Positions 26,305-34,394 are shown, counted from the first letter of the stretch. The stretch is DNA of 64,000 nt from Prosthecodimorpha staleyi (GCF_018729455.1 NZ_JAHHZF010000005.1:372001-436000), one strand, 5' to 3'. Notes: a model not told the origin generated them from the sequence alone. Numbers and translations: made by a program.

Positions 26305-28116
26305 TCAGCGCGCCAGATGGGCGCGCCAGCCCCCAATGCCCGAAATGTCGAGAGCGCCCTCCAGCCCCTCGCGCTCGCACAGGAAGCCCTTCACGGTCGC
26401 GCCGTCCTCGAGCCGGACGGTGCCGATGCACAGCGGCTCGGGGATCAGCGGCAGGAGCGAGCCGAGCCCTTCCGGCGGCAGGGCCCAGACCTCGCCCGGA
26501 ATGGCGAAACCCGCACCGTCGCCCACCCTGACCAGCCCCGGACGTTCCGGCGGTCCGCCGGCCAGCGCGTGCAGCCGGTACGAGCGCTCGGTGCGCACCG
26601 CGGCGACGAAGCTGCCGCCGCGGCTGACGAGTTCGCCGTTGAGCGGCAGGCCGGACATGTGCGCCCCGACCACCAGAAGCGGTACCGTGCCGTCCGGCGC
26701 CATCGGAGCAAGCGGCGCCGGGACGGGCCTCGGCAGGCCGGTCGCGCCGAGCGGCAGACCGCTCTCGCCCTCGACCCGCCGTCCGATCGAGGCGAGCCAG
26801 GCGTCGCGCCCGCCCGGTGCCACGAAGGTCAGGCCGGACGGACGCCCGTCCGAACGCAACCGCTCGGGCACGGCCAAGGCCGAGAGGCCGAACAGGTTGA
26901 CGAAATTGGTATAGGTGCCGAGCGCCGAATTGGTCGCGATCGGATCGGCGGTCACTTCCGCGACCGTCCAGGCGCGGGTGACGGTCGGCATGACGAGCGC
27001 GTCGACGCGGCCCCAGACGGCTTCGCTCTGACGGCGCAGGTCGGCGAGGCGATAGGAGGCCTTGAAGGCCTCGACGGCGCTGCGCCCGCAGGCCGGCTCG
27101 ATGATCGCCCGGGTGACCGGGTGCAGCGCGTCCGGCTTCGCGGTGATGAAGGCCTCGATCGCCGCGTAGCGCTCGGCCACCCACGGCCCCTCGTAGAGCA
27201 GGCGCGCGGCGGCCAGGAACGGCTCGAAATCGACCTCGATCAGATCCCATCCCCGCGCCGCCAGCCCGTCGAGCGCCGCCACGAAGGCCGCCTCCCCGGC
27301 CGTGTCGCCGAAGAAGTGGCGATGCGCCGGCCCGGGCATGCCGATCCGCACCCGCGCCGGCGTCGCTCCCGGCGTTCCGATCGGGATCGGTCGCGAGAAG
27401 GCATCGGCCGGATCATAGCCGCCCATCACCGTCAGGACCGCCCAGGCATCGTCGACGGTCAGGCCGAAGATCGAGACGCAATCGAGCGACCGGCAGGCCG
27501 GCACGACGCCCTGGGTCGAGGTCAGACCGGGCGTCGGCTTCAGGCCGACCAGATTGTTGAGGCCGGCCGGCACGCGGCCGGACCCGGCCGTGTCGGTGCC
27601 GAGCGAAAAGGATGCGATGCCGGCGGAGACCGCCGTCGCCGAACCGGACGAGGAGCCGCCCGGGATGAGGACCGGATCGAAGGCGTTGCGCGGCACGCCA
27701 TAGGGCGAGCGGACGCCGACGAGGCCGGTCGCGAACTGGTCGAGATTGACCTTGCCGAGCATGATCGCGCCGGCCGCTTCCAGCCGGGCGACCACCGTCG
27801 CCGAGGCCTCCGGGACATAGGCGAAGTCCGGACAGGCGGCCGTGGTCGGCAGCCCGGCGACATCGATATTGTCCTTGACCACGAAGGGGATGCCGAAGAG
27901 CGGCAGCCCGGCCCGCGCGTCGGCCGGAAGCGCGGCCAGAGCCGCCGCCCGGGCCGTCAGCGCGGCGCCGGTCGGCCGCGCCAGGAACAGGGCCGGATCA
28001 GCATGGGTGGCGATCCGCGCCTCGACGGCGGCCAGCAGATCCTTCGGGTCAAGCCCTTCCGAATAGGCCGTCGCGAGCGACGCGATATCGAAACTGGCAG
28101 GCACGGCCTTCGGCAT
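26305..28116 (-). CDS. atzF: Allophanate hydrolase AtzF
   Basis: The 603-residue enzyme hydrolyses allophanate to ammonia and CO2. The amidase domain has Lys81 (FVVKDNID), Ser155 (GGSSSGS) and Ser179 (TDTAGSGRVPAG). The 74/24-residue spacing is that of Pseudomonas AtzF (K91/S165/S189). The C-terminal about 140 residues (LLVVGAHMSGLPLN onward, ending ALDISGIGGWRAHL) form the AtzF second domain. It completes the BiuH reaction. A strong sigma-54 site lies about 85-100 bp upstream. No urea carboxylase gene is adjacent, so allophanate here probably comes from biuret or a ureide rather than from urea. Confidence 0.96.
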   Translation of the reverse strand: MPKAVPASFDIASLATAYSEGLDPKDLLAAVEARIATHADPALFLARPTGAALTARAAALAALPADARAGLPLFGIPFVVKDNIDVAGLPTTAACPDFAYVPEASATVVARLEAAGAIMLGKVNLDQFATGLVGVRSPYGVPRNAFDPVLIPGGSSSGSATAVSAGIASFSLGTDTAGSGRVPAGLNNLVGLKPTPGLTSTQGVVPACRSLDCVSIFGLTVDDAWAVLTVMGGYDPADAFSRPIPIGTPGATPARVRIGMPGPAHRHFFGDTAGEAAFVAALDGLAARGWDLIEVDFEPFLAAARLLYEGPWVAERYAAIEAFITAKPDALHPVTRAIIEPACGRSAVEAFKASYRLADLRRQSEAVWGRVDALVMPTVTRAWTVAEVTADPIATNSALGTYTNFVNLFGLSALAVPERLRSDGRPSGLTFVAPGGRDAWLASIGRRVEGESGLPLGATGLPRPVPAPLAPMAPDGTVPLLVVGAHMSGLPLNGELVSRGGSFVAAVRTERSYRLHALAGGPPERPGLVRVGDGAGFAIPGEVWALPPEGLGSLLPLIPEPLCIGTVRLEDGATVKGFLCEREGLEGALDISGIGGWRAHLAR

Positions 28117-28201
28117 TCATTCTGTCTCCCTGTGCGGCGTCCCTTGGGGACGGAACCGCGCCTCGGCCGCGCCGATCCGATCGGCGCGGGCTCTGCGGTT
28201 T

Positions 28202-28217
28202 AGCAATCCGCATGCCA
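28202..28217 (-). promoter_or_regulatory. Sigma-54 (-24/-12) promoter of atzF
   Basis: Read on the minus strand, TGGCATGCGGATTGCT has GG and GC 12 bp apart and a near-consensus TTGCT. The start of transcription would be near 28191, 75 bp before the atzF ATG. Confidence 0.68.
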
Positions 28218-28228
28218 TGGCCTGTCAC

Positions 28229-28239
28229 TCGTATACAAT
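28229..28239. promoter_or_regulatory. GntR-operator-like site upstream of the atzF promoter
   Basis: TCGTATACAAT fits the FCD-subfamily pattern TNGT..ACNA and resembles the palindromes before the BMP operon. It lies 12 bp upstream of the -24 element. Confidence 0.4.
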
Positions 28240-28277
28240 TCCTCCGGTGGCCGCGCGAGCCACTTTGCCCAGATTCC

Positions 28278-28395
28278 CTAGAGCCTGTCCCGTCTGGATC
28301 GAAGCGATCCAGACGAAAAGGACTGGCTCAAGGTGTTGATGCTGGAGCATTTCCTTATGGATCGGATGATTCCATCCGATCCGGAAATGCTCTAG
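28278..28395. repeat. Palindromic intergenic repeat element, copy A
   Basis: The 118-bp element starts CTAGAGC and ends GCTCTAG. It contains three nested inverted repeats: CGTCTGGATC/GATCCAGACG (28291-28315), GAGCATTTCC/GGAAATGCTC (28345-28392) and GGATCGGATG/CATCCGATCC (28359-28382). A diverged copy lies at 61906-62015. No transposase is nearby. It resembles the small palindromic intergenic elements common in Rhizobiales, and could form a cruciform or a transcript hairpin. Confidence 0.75.
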
Positions 28396-28415
28396 TGGTT
28401 CGATCGGGACGCCCG

Positions 28416-28748
28416 TCAGCGGGCATGCGGACCGAGCCGCGCGACCAGGTCCGGCGGCAAGTGACCGTCGCGATCGGCCGCATAGGCGCGTGCGGCATCG
28501 ATCAGGGCATCGGCCATCGCGGGAGACAGATTGGTGAAGCGCCGCAACGGCTTGCCGCGTGCCTTGAGGGCCGCGTTGCAGGGCCGCGGGCAGCCGTCGA
28601 GACAATCGACGCGGGTGACCGACAGGTCTTCGCCCCGATCCGCGGCGCGGACCACCACCGCATCGGCAAGCGCCGCACCCCGCGTCGTCGACGGAACGGG
28701 ATCGGCGGTGCGGTCGCAGGTGACGCAGACGATCAGGCGCGCCGTCAT
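28416..28748 (-). CDS. DUF1636 family, predicted metal-binding protein
   Basis: The 110-residue protein has two cysteine clusters, CVTC near residue 8 and CLDGCPRPC near residue 49, the thioredoxin-like [2Fe-2S] ferredoxin pattern of DUF1636. The end LSPAMADALIDAARAYAADRDGHLPPD (seen as LSPAMADALIDAARAYAA) is also family-typical. Relatives often sit near cobalamin genes; none is here. ATG 28748 overlaps the stop of the upstream membrane-protein gene by 4 bp. Confidence 0.85.
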   Translation of the reverse strand: MTARLIVCVTCDRTADPVPSTTRGAALADAVVVRAADRGEDLSVTRVDCLDGCPRPCNAALKARGKPLRRFTNLSPAMADALIDAARAYAADRDGHLPPDLVARLGPHAR

Positions 28749-29875
28749 GGAACGGCCGGCTCGGGACCGGAGGCTCCGACCGGCAGGCGCCGGCGGCGGC
28801 GCGGCGGCGTCACCCGCGCCAGCCAGCGCCCGAAGGCCGCCGCCGCACTGGCCACCGACCAGACCCAGCCGAGTGCGGCGAACAGCCAACCGAAGATGTG
28901 GGCGAGGCTCTTGGAGAGCAGAATCGCGCCACGCCCGCACAGTTTCATGACCGCCCGGGTCCCCGTCCCGTAGACCTCGGACAGGCGGGCGAAGCGCGCG
29001 ATCTCGGGGCCGGACCGCGCCGAGGCGAGCACGTCGTCGACGGCGCGGTAGCCGGCGCGTCGATAGAGCTTGGCGGCATCCTCGCCCATGGCGGCCAGCG
29101 GCGCGAGCCGCTCGGTGCGCACCGCGGCGAGGGCGGCGGAGCGTGCCTCGGACAGTTCGAACTTGCCGACCGAGGCCAGGGCCCGCTTCAGCCCCGGCAT
29201 GTCGACCGCAGTGCGCAGGAGCCCGCCGACCGATGCGGCGAGCGGCGCGGACAGCCGGCCGGCCTTGCGGGCCGTCTTGACGAGGGTCAGCCCGGCCCGG
29301 ACCGGTGCCGGCGTGCCGGCCATGGCCCAGGTGGCGCCGGTGACGGCGAGGCCGACGGCCGACAGTCCGACCAGAATCTCGTCGACGGCCTCGCCGCGGG
29401 CAGCATGCCAGCCTTCGCGAATGAGATCGCGCACGTCGCCGATGCCGACCACATCCGCCGTGAAGGCCCCTGCCATGCCGGACAGCCCCTCGCCGTCGCC
29501 GATGAAGGCGCCACGCGCGAAAGCCTTGGTGCTTTCCCAGGTCTGCCCGTCCTCGAGCGCCTTGACGGCGGCCTTGCGCGCCGGGGCGACCGGCACGCGT
29601 TCGGCCTCGGCCAGGGCCAGGAAACTCTGCGCAAGGTCGAGATCGCGCTGCGCCACGGCCGCATCGATCTCCTCACCGATCCGCGCCTCGCTGACCCGTT
29701 CGGCCAGTTCGAGACGCGCGAGCGCGGCGGGATCCTCGGAGGCGGCCCACCAGGTCCAGGCGGTATGGGCGGCCGGCAGCACCACGCGCCCGGCCTGCCA
29801 CAGCCCCGCCAGCACCGAAACCATGACGAGGACGGTCCAGAGCCTCCGGACCCGGTGCAGAACCGCCCAACCCAT
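28745..29875 (-). CDS. Conserved-looking membrane protein of unknown function
   Basis: I do not recognise this 376-residue protein. An N-terminal hydrophobic helix (VLVMVSVLAGLWQAG) follows a basic start. A soluble helical region to residue 115 is followed by small-residue-rich hydrophobic stretches (AVGLAVTGATWAMAG), and a C-terminal pair of helices lies near residues 320-350 (HIFGWLFAALGWVWS). It ends in a basic RRRRRLP patch. Gly-rich GAFIGDGEGLSGMAGAF near 120-137 could be a loop between amphipathic helices. It is translationally coupled to the DUF1636 gene. Confidence 0.7.
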   Translation of the reverse strand: MGWAVLHRVRRLWTVLVMVSVLAGLWQAGRVVLPAAHTAWTWWAASEDPAALARLELAERVSEARIGEEIDAAVAQRDLDLAQSFLALAEAERVPVAPARKAAVKALEDGQTWESTKAFARGAFIGDGEGLSGMAGAFTADVVGIGDVRDLIREGWHAARGEAVDEILVGLSAVGLAVTGATWAMAGTPAPVRAGLTLVKTARKAGRLSAPLAASVGGLLRTAVDMPGLKRALASVGKFELSEARSAALAAVRTERLAPLAAMGEDAAKLYRRAGYRAVDDVLASARSGPEIARFARLSEVYGTGTRAVMKLCGRGAILLSKSLAHIFGWLFAALGWVWSVASAAAAFGRWLARVTPPRRRRRLPVGASGPEPAVP

Positions 29876-30283
29876 GCCGTGCCGCCGTACCCTTTCGCCG
29901 ACCGGCCGCCGCCGACGGGCGGGAGTCCGAAGCCGATCCGGCCCATGATATGGGAAGAGATTGCGGCGACGTGGCGGCCTTTGTCGAGCCTGTCACCGGC
30001 CCATCCCGGGCTGGGCCGCCGACCGACGCCCGGGGAGCGCGGGCACCCGCGGCGCGCGGGCGCAGCGCCGATGGCGCCCGGCCGGTATCGACGCCATGCG
30101 ACGGCCCCCACGCCGGCGGTCGGACCCGCAGCCCACGCCGTGCGACCCGGCCGCTACCGTCGAAGGGCAGCCTGCTCCGGTTCGCGGGATGCAGGAGAGG
30201 CTTCCGAACCGATCGAACCGCCGGCACATCGTCCGCCCTGAAGAGACCGGGCGTAGCCTGCCTCTCTCTGCTTCGAGGGATTT
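29876..30283. other. Intergenic region without recognisable feature
   Basis: I see no convincing gene, RNA or repeat here. Open frames are arginine/proline-rich and look like GC-driven noise. A promoter for the membrane-protein/DUF1636 pair is expected near 29900 but is not recognisable. Confidence 0.4.
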
Positions 30284-30314
30284 ATCCGATCCGCCCGGGG
30301 GGCTCCGATCGGAT
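30284..30314 (-). terminator. Hairpin after the GAF gene
   Basis: ATCCGATC and GATCGGAT pair across a 15-nt GC-rich loop immediately beyond the stop of the GAF gene at 30321, followed on the minus strand by AAAT. Confidence 0.4.
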
Positions 30315-30320
30315 CTGGCG

Positions 30321-30833
30321 CTAGTCGATCAGGACGCGATTCGGGCGGTTCACGGCATCGCAGAACCAAATTTCCGTGGCGGCGCGCTCGGCGAGGCGCT
30401 GCAGGTAGGAAATCTCGCGCGCAGAGAAATCGCGCGGCACGGTGTCGAGCAGGCAGAGGGCGCCGATCGGATGCTGGCCGTTGTGGCGGATCGGCGCGGC
30501 GGCGATCGAGCGCAGGCCATACCGGCAGGTCAGGATGTTGCCCGCAAATCGGGCATCCAATCGGAGGTCGGCGACGACCAGGGCGGATTCCTCGACGATC
30601 ACATGGCTGCACAATGCCTGTGTGCGCGGCAGCAGCGGCAGGTCGCGGCCGGCCGTGGCGAGCCCGATGACCTCGTTCTCCTCGACCAGTGTGATGAGGA
30701 CCGTCGAAACCTTGAAATCTCTCAACGCCCGTCTGCAGATAGCCTGCAGGGCCGGTGCGGAGTTGCGAGCAACGAGTCCGAGATCGCGGACGATCTCCAA
30801 ACGCTCGGCTTCATTGATCGGGACCGGATGCAC
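30321..30833 (-). CDS. GAF-domain protein
   Basis: The 170-residue protein is essentially one GAF domain. It starts PINEAERLEIVRDLGL, a pattern typical of GAF proteins fused to or paired with histidine kinases and cyclases, and continues with ITLVEENEVIGLATAG, LCSHVIVEESALVVADL and GALCLLDTVPRDFS. No output domain follows, so it would act as a stand-alone sensor or partner. Neighbouring genes give no hint of its ligand. The 237 bp upstream are AT-richer than average. Confidence 0.85.
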   Translation of the reverse strand: MHPVPINEAERLEIVRDLGLVARNSAPALQAICRRALRDFKVSTVLITLVEENEVIGLATAGRDLPLLPRTQALCSHVIVEESALVVADLRLDARFAGNILTCRYGLRSIAAAPIRHNGQHPIGALCLLDTVPRDFSAREISYLQRLAERAATEIWFCDAVNRPNRVLID

Positions 30834-31070
30834 TGTCGGAAAGCTCCAGTTGGAGGAGCATCTTGGCCCGAAGGAACTAACAAATCGTTTTAGAAGACGA
30901 TCGATTCAAGTATTGAGATTCACATGCAAAATATTGATGCAATCAAAACGCGAAATCGATAGATTGCCGGAGGTTGCACTTGACGATCGTTCGCGTACAT
31001 TCAACTTGACGTCAAATGCTTGCAGATTAAGAATTTTCGACCATTGATTGCCGACCTTGAACCTCCGGAG

Positions 31071-31775
31071 TCAGAGCGACCGCATCAGCCCGCCGTCGAC
31101 CTTCAGATTTTGACCGGTGATGTAGCCGCCGCCGTCGGACAGCAGGAACGCCACCGTGGCGGCGATCTCGTCGCTGGTGCCGTAGCGCCGCATCGGCACG
31201 GCGGCGCGGCGTTCCTCGGTTGCCGGCAGGCTGTCGATCCAGCCGGGCAGGACGTTGTTGATGCGGATGTTGTCGGCCGCATAGCTGTCGGCGACCAGCT
31301 TGGTGTAGGCGGCGAGGCCGGCGCGGAACACCGCCGAGGTGGGGAACATCGGCGACGGTTCGAACGCCCAGGCGGTCGAGATGTTGACGATGGCGCCGCC
31401 CTTCTGCGCCTGCATGATCGGAATCACCAGCCGGACCGGGCGGATGACGTTCATCAGATAGACGTCCATGCCGCGATGCCAGTCGGCGTCGCTGATCTCC
31501 AGCACCGGCCCGCGCGGCCCGTGGCCGGCACTGTTGACGAGCGCGTCGATGCGGCCCCACGCGGCCATGGCGGCGTCGACCAGCCGCTTCAGGTCGTCGT
31601 TCGACTGGTTCGAACCGGTCACGCCGATGCCGCCGAGTTCGGCGGCCAGAGCCTCGCCCTTGCCGGACGACGACAGGATCGCGACCCGGTAGCCGTCCGC
31701 CGCCAGCCGCCGGGCCGCCGCCGCGCCCATGCCGCTGCCGCCCGCCGTGATCAGCGCCACCTTGCCGGTCGTCAT
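31071..31775 (-). CDS. SDR-family protein with a degenerate active site
   Basis: The 234-residue Rossmann protein has the cofactor motif TAGGSGMG (residues 10-17), NSAGHG and a catalytic-type serine strand NISTAWAF. At the position of YxxxK it reads SAVFR before AGLAAYTKLVA, so tyrosine and lysine are replaced by serine and arginine. It may bind NAD(P) without normal dehydrogenase activity. ATG 31775 follows GGGGGAA about 6 bp upstream. It is divergent from a MerR regulator, with paired dyads between them. Confidence 0.85.
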   Translation of the reverse strand: MTTGKVALITAGGSGMGAAAARRLAADGYRVAILSSSGKGEALAAELGGIGVTGSNQSNDDLKRLVDAAMAAWGRIDALVNSAGHGPRGPVLEISDADWHRGMDVYLMNVIRPVRLVIPIMQAQKGGAIVNISTAWAFEPSPMFPTSAVFRAGLAAYTKLVADSYAADNIRINNVLPGWIDSLPATEERRAAVPMRRYGTSDEIAATVAFLLSDGGGYITGQNLKVDGGLMRSL

Positions 31776-31868
31776 CGTGCGTTCCCCCTCGATCGAAGCC
31801 GTTCGGCCCTGCCTCCATCGATCAGGAATCCGCCGCGCTGGCAAGGTGCGCGCGATCGGCGACATCTA

Positions 31869-31889
31869 TTCGACAATATCCTTGTCGAA
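31869..31889. promoter_or_regulatory. Operator-like dyad in the SDR/MerR divergent promoter
   Basis: TTCGACAA-TATCC-TTGTCGAA is a perfect 8-bp inverted repeat. A second, imperfect copy (TTCGACA-N7-TGTCGAT) spans 31912-31932. A TTGACA at 31895-31900 lies between them and could be a -35 element. This arrangement suits autoregulation by the MerR-like protein. Confidence 0.6.
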
Positions 31890-31911
31890 AGCAATTGACA
31901 GCGGCGACCCT

Positions 31912-31932
31912 TTCGACAAATGTCATGTCGAT
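31912..31932. promoter_or_regulatory. Second operator-like dyad before the MerR gene
   Basis: TTCGACA and TGTCGAT are separated by 7 bp, 12 bp before the GTG start of the MerR gene. The left half is identical to the dyad at 31869. Confidence 0.45.
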
Positions 31933-31944
31933 AGGAGCACCGAC

Positions 31945-32301
31945 GTGAACATCCGCGAGCTCGCCGCCCTGACCGGGGTCGCCGAACGCCAGATCCGCTA
32001 CATGATCGCCGAAGGCTTCGTGCCGGCGCCGCGCGGCGGACGGGCACGGGCGGACTACGGCGACGACCATGTCGCGGCGATCCGACGCTATGGCGAATTG
32101 CGCGCCAGGGGCCTGCCGCCCGCGGCCATCAAGGTGCTTCTGAACGAGGGGGGCGCGGTTCCGTTTCCGGTCGCGCCGGGGCTGACCCTCATGGTGGAAC
32201 CCCGCCTGATCGGCAGCGGCGAACCGGCCGAAGGGCTGGTGGCTCGCCTGGCCGAGGTGGTGCGGACGATCGTCGAAAAGGACCGCCGCGATGACGACTG
32301 A
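31945..32301 (+). CDS. MerR-family regulator
   Basis: The 118-residue protein begins with a MerR winged helix (MNIRELAALTGVAERQIRYMI, seen as MNIRELAALTGVAER and QIRYMIAEGFVPAP). Helix 2 follows with YGDDHVAAIRRYGELRARGL. The dimerisation helix is near the C-terminus (LVARLAEVVRTIVEK). There is no cysteine pattern for metal or redox sensing. The GTG at 31945 has AGGAG 8 bp upstream. Its end overlaps the VIT-VWA gene by 11 bp, so the two are co-translated. Confidence 0.88.
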   Translation: MNIRELAALTGVAERQIRYMIAEGFVPAPRGGRARADYGDDHVAAIRRYGELRARGLPPAAIKVLLNEGGAVPFPVAPGLTLMVEPRLIGSGEPAEGLVARLAEVVRTIVEKDRRDDD

Positions 32302-34387
32302 TATCCTCGCAAGCCCCGATCCGCTCGGCCGCTGGAAAGCCGGCGCCCACATTCGCGGCAGCGACACGCCGGTGCCGCTGATTTCGACCCGCTACGACAT
32401 CCGAATCCGCGGCGCCCTCGCCGAGATCGCCACGCGCCGCGTCTTCCGCAACGCCGAAGCCGGCAGCATCGAGGCGACCCTGACCTTCCCGGTGCCGGTC
32501 CAGGCGACGCTCTACGGACTGACCGCCACCATCGACGGCCGCCGGCTGGTCGCACAGGCGGCGGCCCGCGGCGCGGCGCGCGAGGTCTACGAGACGGCGA
32601 TCGACCGCGGCCGCACCGCCGTCCTGCACGAGGAGGTCCTGCGCGGCATCCACATGCTGTCGATCGCCAACATCCCGCCCGGCGGCGAGGTTGCGGTCGA
32701 AGACCGCTGGGTCGTGGCGTTGACCACGCTCGGGCCGGCCACCGACCGGCTGACGCCGGATGGGTCGGTCGCCGTGCTGCGCATTCCGGTCACGGTCGGC
32801 GACCTCTACGGCCGCTCGCCCCTGCCCGATTCCGACGATTTGGTCGGAGGCGGCGCGCCGGCACGGGCGAGCATCTATGCGACCGCCGACACCGGCGCCC
32901 TCACGGTCAACGGCCTCCGCCCGGGTGCGGACGGCCTGGAGGTCCCGCTCGGCCGGCCGATCGACCTGCGCCTGGAAGGCTGGCGGCCGGCCGCCCTGTC
33001 CGCACCGTTCGGCGACGGCCGCGGTCTGCGGCTGACGCTCGCCCCTGCCCCCATCGCCGAGAACCGGCTCGACTGCGACCTGCTCCTCGACGAATCCGGC
33101 TCCATGGGCGAGCGCGATCCCGGCGGGCGCACCAAGCACGAGACCGCCGTCGCCGGTCTCAGGGACGCCGTCGGCCGGCTCCGGCCGGGCGACAGGCTGC
33201 GGCTCTGGCGCTTCGACGAGCGGCACGACTTCGTCGGCGCCGTCACCGATGCCACAAGCCTGGAGACGGCGCTGCGCGGCCTGACCGGGCCGCATGGCGG
33301 CACCGAGATCGGCGGCGCGCTGGCCGCGGTGGCGGACCGGCCGGAAAGCCGGACCGTGGTCATCGTCACCGACGGCAAGAGCTATGCGCTCGACGTGCAG
33401 GCCCTCGCCCAGACCGGCCGGCGCTTCACCGTGGTGCTGATCGGCGAGGACAGTCTCGAGGCCAATGTTGGCCATCTGGCCGCGCTCTCGGGCGGCGATC
33501 TCTTCGTCGGGGCGGCTGCCGATACCGGCCGTCTGCTCGCCGCTGCCGTCGCCTCGGCGCGCCAGCCGATCGCCCCGCCGGCCTCCGGCGGCGACCCGCT
33601 ACGCGACGGGCTCGCCCTGACCCGGTCCGGCCTCACCATCACGGTCGATTTCCATCCCGGCCCCGAGGCCGGTGCGGAGGACGAGGCGGTCGCAGCCTTC
33701 GCGGCCGGCCTGATCCTGCCCCGCCTCGACGCCGCGGCTGCGACCGAACTCGCGCTCCGCCATCGGCTGGTCACGCATCTGACCAGCCTGGTCATGGTCG
33801 ACGAGGCCGGCGCCGTCAGCGAGGAGCTGCCGGCCACCCGCAAGGTCGCGCTGCCGACGATGGACTTCGAGATGGCCGTTGCGATGGACGTTGCGATGTT
33901 TCGCACCTTCAGCCCGTCGATGGCCACGCCGGGTTCGCCGGCCCGCAGCCGGACGGCACCGACCAAGGTCATGCTCCCCGATCACGACGCGCCGGCCAGC
34001 GCCCCCTCCGGCGGGGCGGTCGACCCGGCCGAACCCGACGCGGCCGCGCGGGCGCCATCTCTGCTGCGCCGCCTGTTCCGGCGCCGGGGCGATGGCGACC
34101 TGAAGACCATCGCCGCGTCGATCCCCTGGCACGACATCACCGATCTCGCGGACCTGCCCGGGCGCCTGACACCCGAACAGGCCGCCGCGCTCGACCGGCT
34201 CGCCCGGCATCCGGCCGTGGTCGCGCTGGCGGCCCGGCTCGGCCGGCGGGTGGAGATCGTGGCGGCCGCCCTCCTCGCCGAACTGGCCCGACCGGGTGAC
34301 CGCAACGCCGGCCGCCTGGCCAGGCGCGGGCTCGCCGGCTGCGTCAAGGCGGAGATCGCGGCCTTGTGGCAGGCGATCGCTCCCTGA
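32291..34387 (+). CDS. VIT and von Willebrand A domain protein
   Basis: The 698-residue protein has an N-terminal VIT domain (about 20-150) with TRRVFRNAEAGSIEATLTFPVP (seen as TRRVFRNAEAGSIEA and TLTFPVP) and AREVYETA. A VWA domain lies at about 260-420 with a full MIDAS: LDESGSMGE (DxSxS), GGTEIGG and IVTDGKS. The rest is helical, with a Pro/Ala-rich linker near 560-600 and a basic patch RRLFRRRGDGD. There is no signal peptide or membrane helix, unlike the secreted family members, so it should be cytoplasmic. It is coupled to the MerR gene. Function is unknown; an adhesion or chaperone-like scaffold is possible. Confidence 0.9.
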   Translation: MTTDILASPDPLGRWKAGAHIRGSDTPVPLISTRYDIRIRGALAEIATRRVFRNAEAGSIEATLTFPVPVQATLYGLTATIDGRRLVAQAAARGAAREVYETAIDRGRTAVLHEEVLRGIHMLSIANIPPGGEVAVEDRWVVALTTLGPATDRLTPDGSVAVLRIPVTVGDLYGRSPLPDSDDLVGGGAPARASIYATADTGALTVNGLRPGADGLEVPLGRPIDLRLEGWRPAALSAPFGDGRGLRLTLAPAPIAENRLDCDLLLDESGSMGERDPGGRTKHETAVAGLRDAVGRLRPGDRLRLWRFDERHDFVGAVTDATSLETALRGLTGPHGGTEIGGALAAVADRPESRTVVIVTDGKSYALDVQALAQTGRRFTVVLIGEDSLEANVGHLAALSGGDLFVGAAADTGRLLAAAVASARQPIAPPASGGDPLRDGLALTRSGLTITVDFHPGPEAGAEDEAVAAFAAGLILPRLDAAAATELALRHRLVTHLTSLVMVDEAGAVSEELPATRKVALPTMDFEMAVAMDVAMFRTFSPSMATPGSPARSRTAPTKVMLPDHDAPASAPSGGAVDPAEPDAAARAPSLLRRLFRRRGDGDLKTIAASIPWHDITDLADLPGRLTPEQAAALDRLARHPAVVALAARLGRRVEIVAAALLAELARPGDRNAGRLARRGLAGCVKAEIAALWQAIAP

Positions 34388-34394
34388 CACGGGC

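Noticed and set aside
28278-28395. The palindromic element considered as an insertion-sequence end.
   Set aside because: It has no transposase, no target duplication and no partner end nearby, and the two copies are complete short elements.
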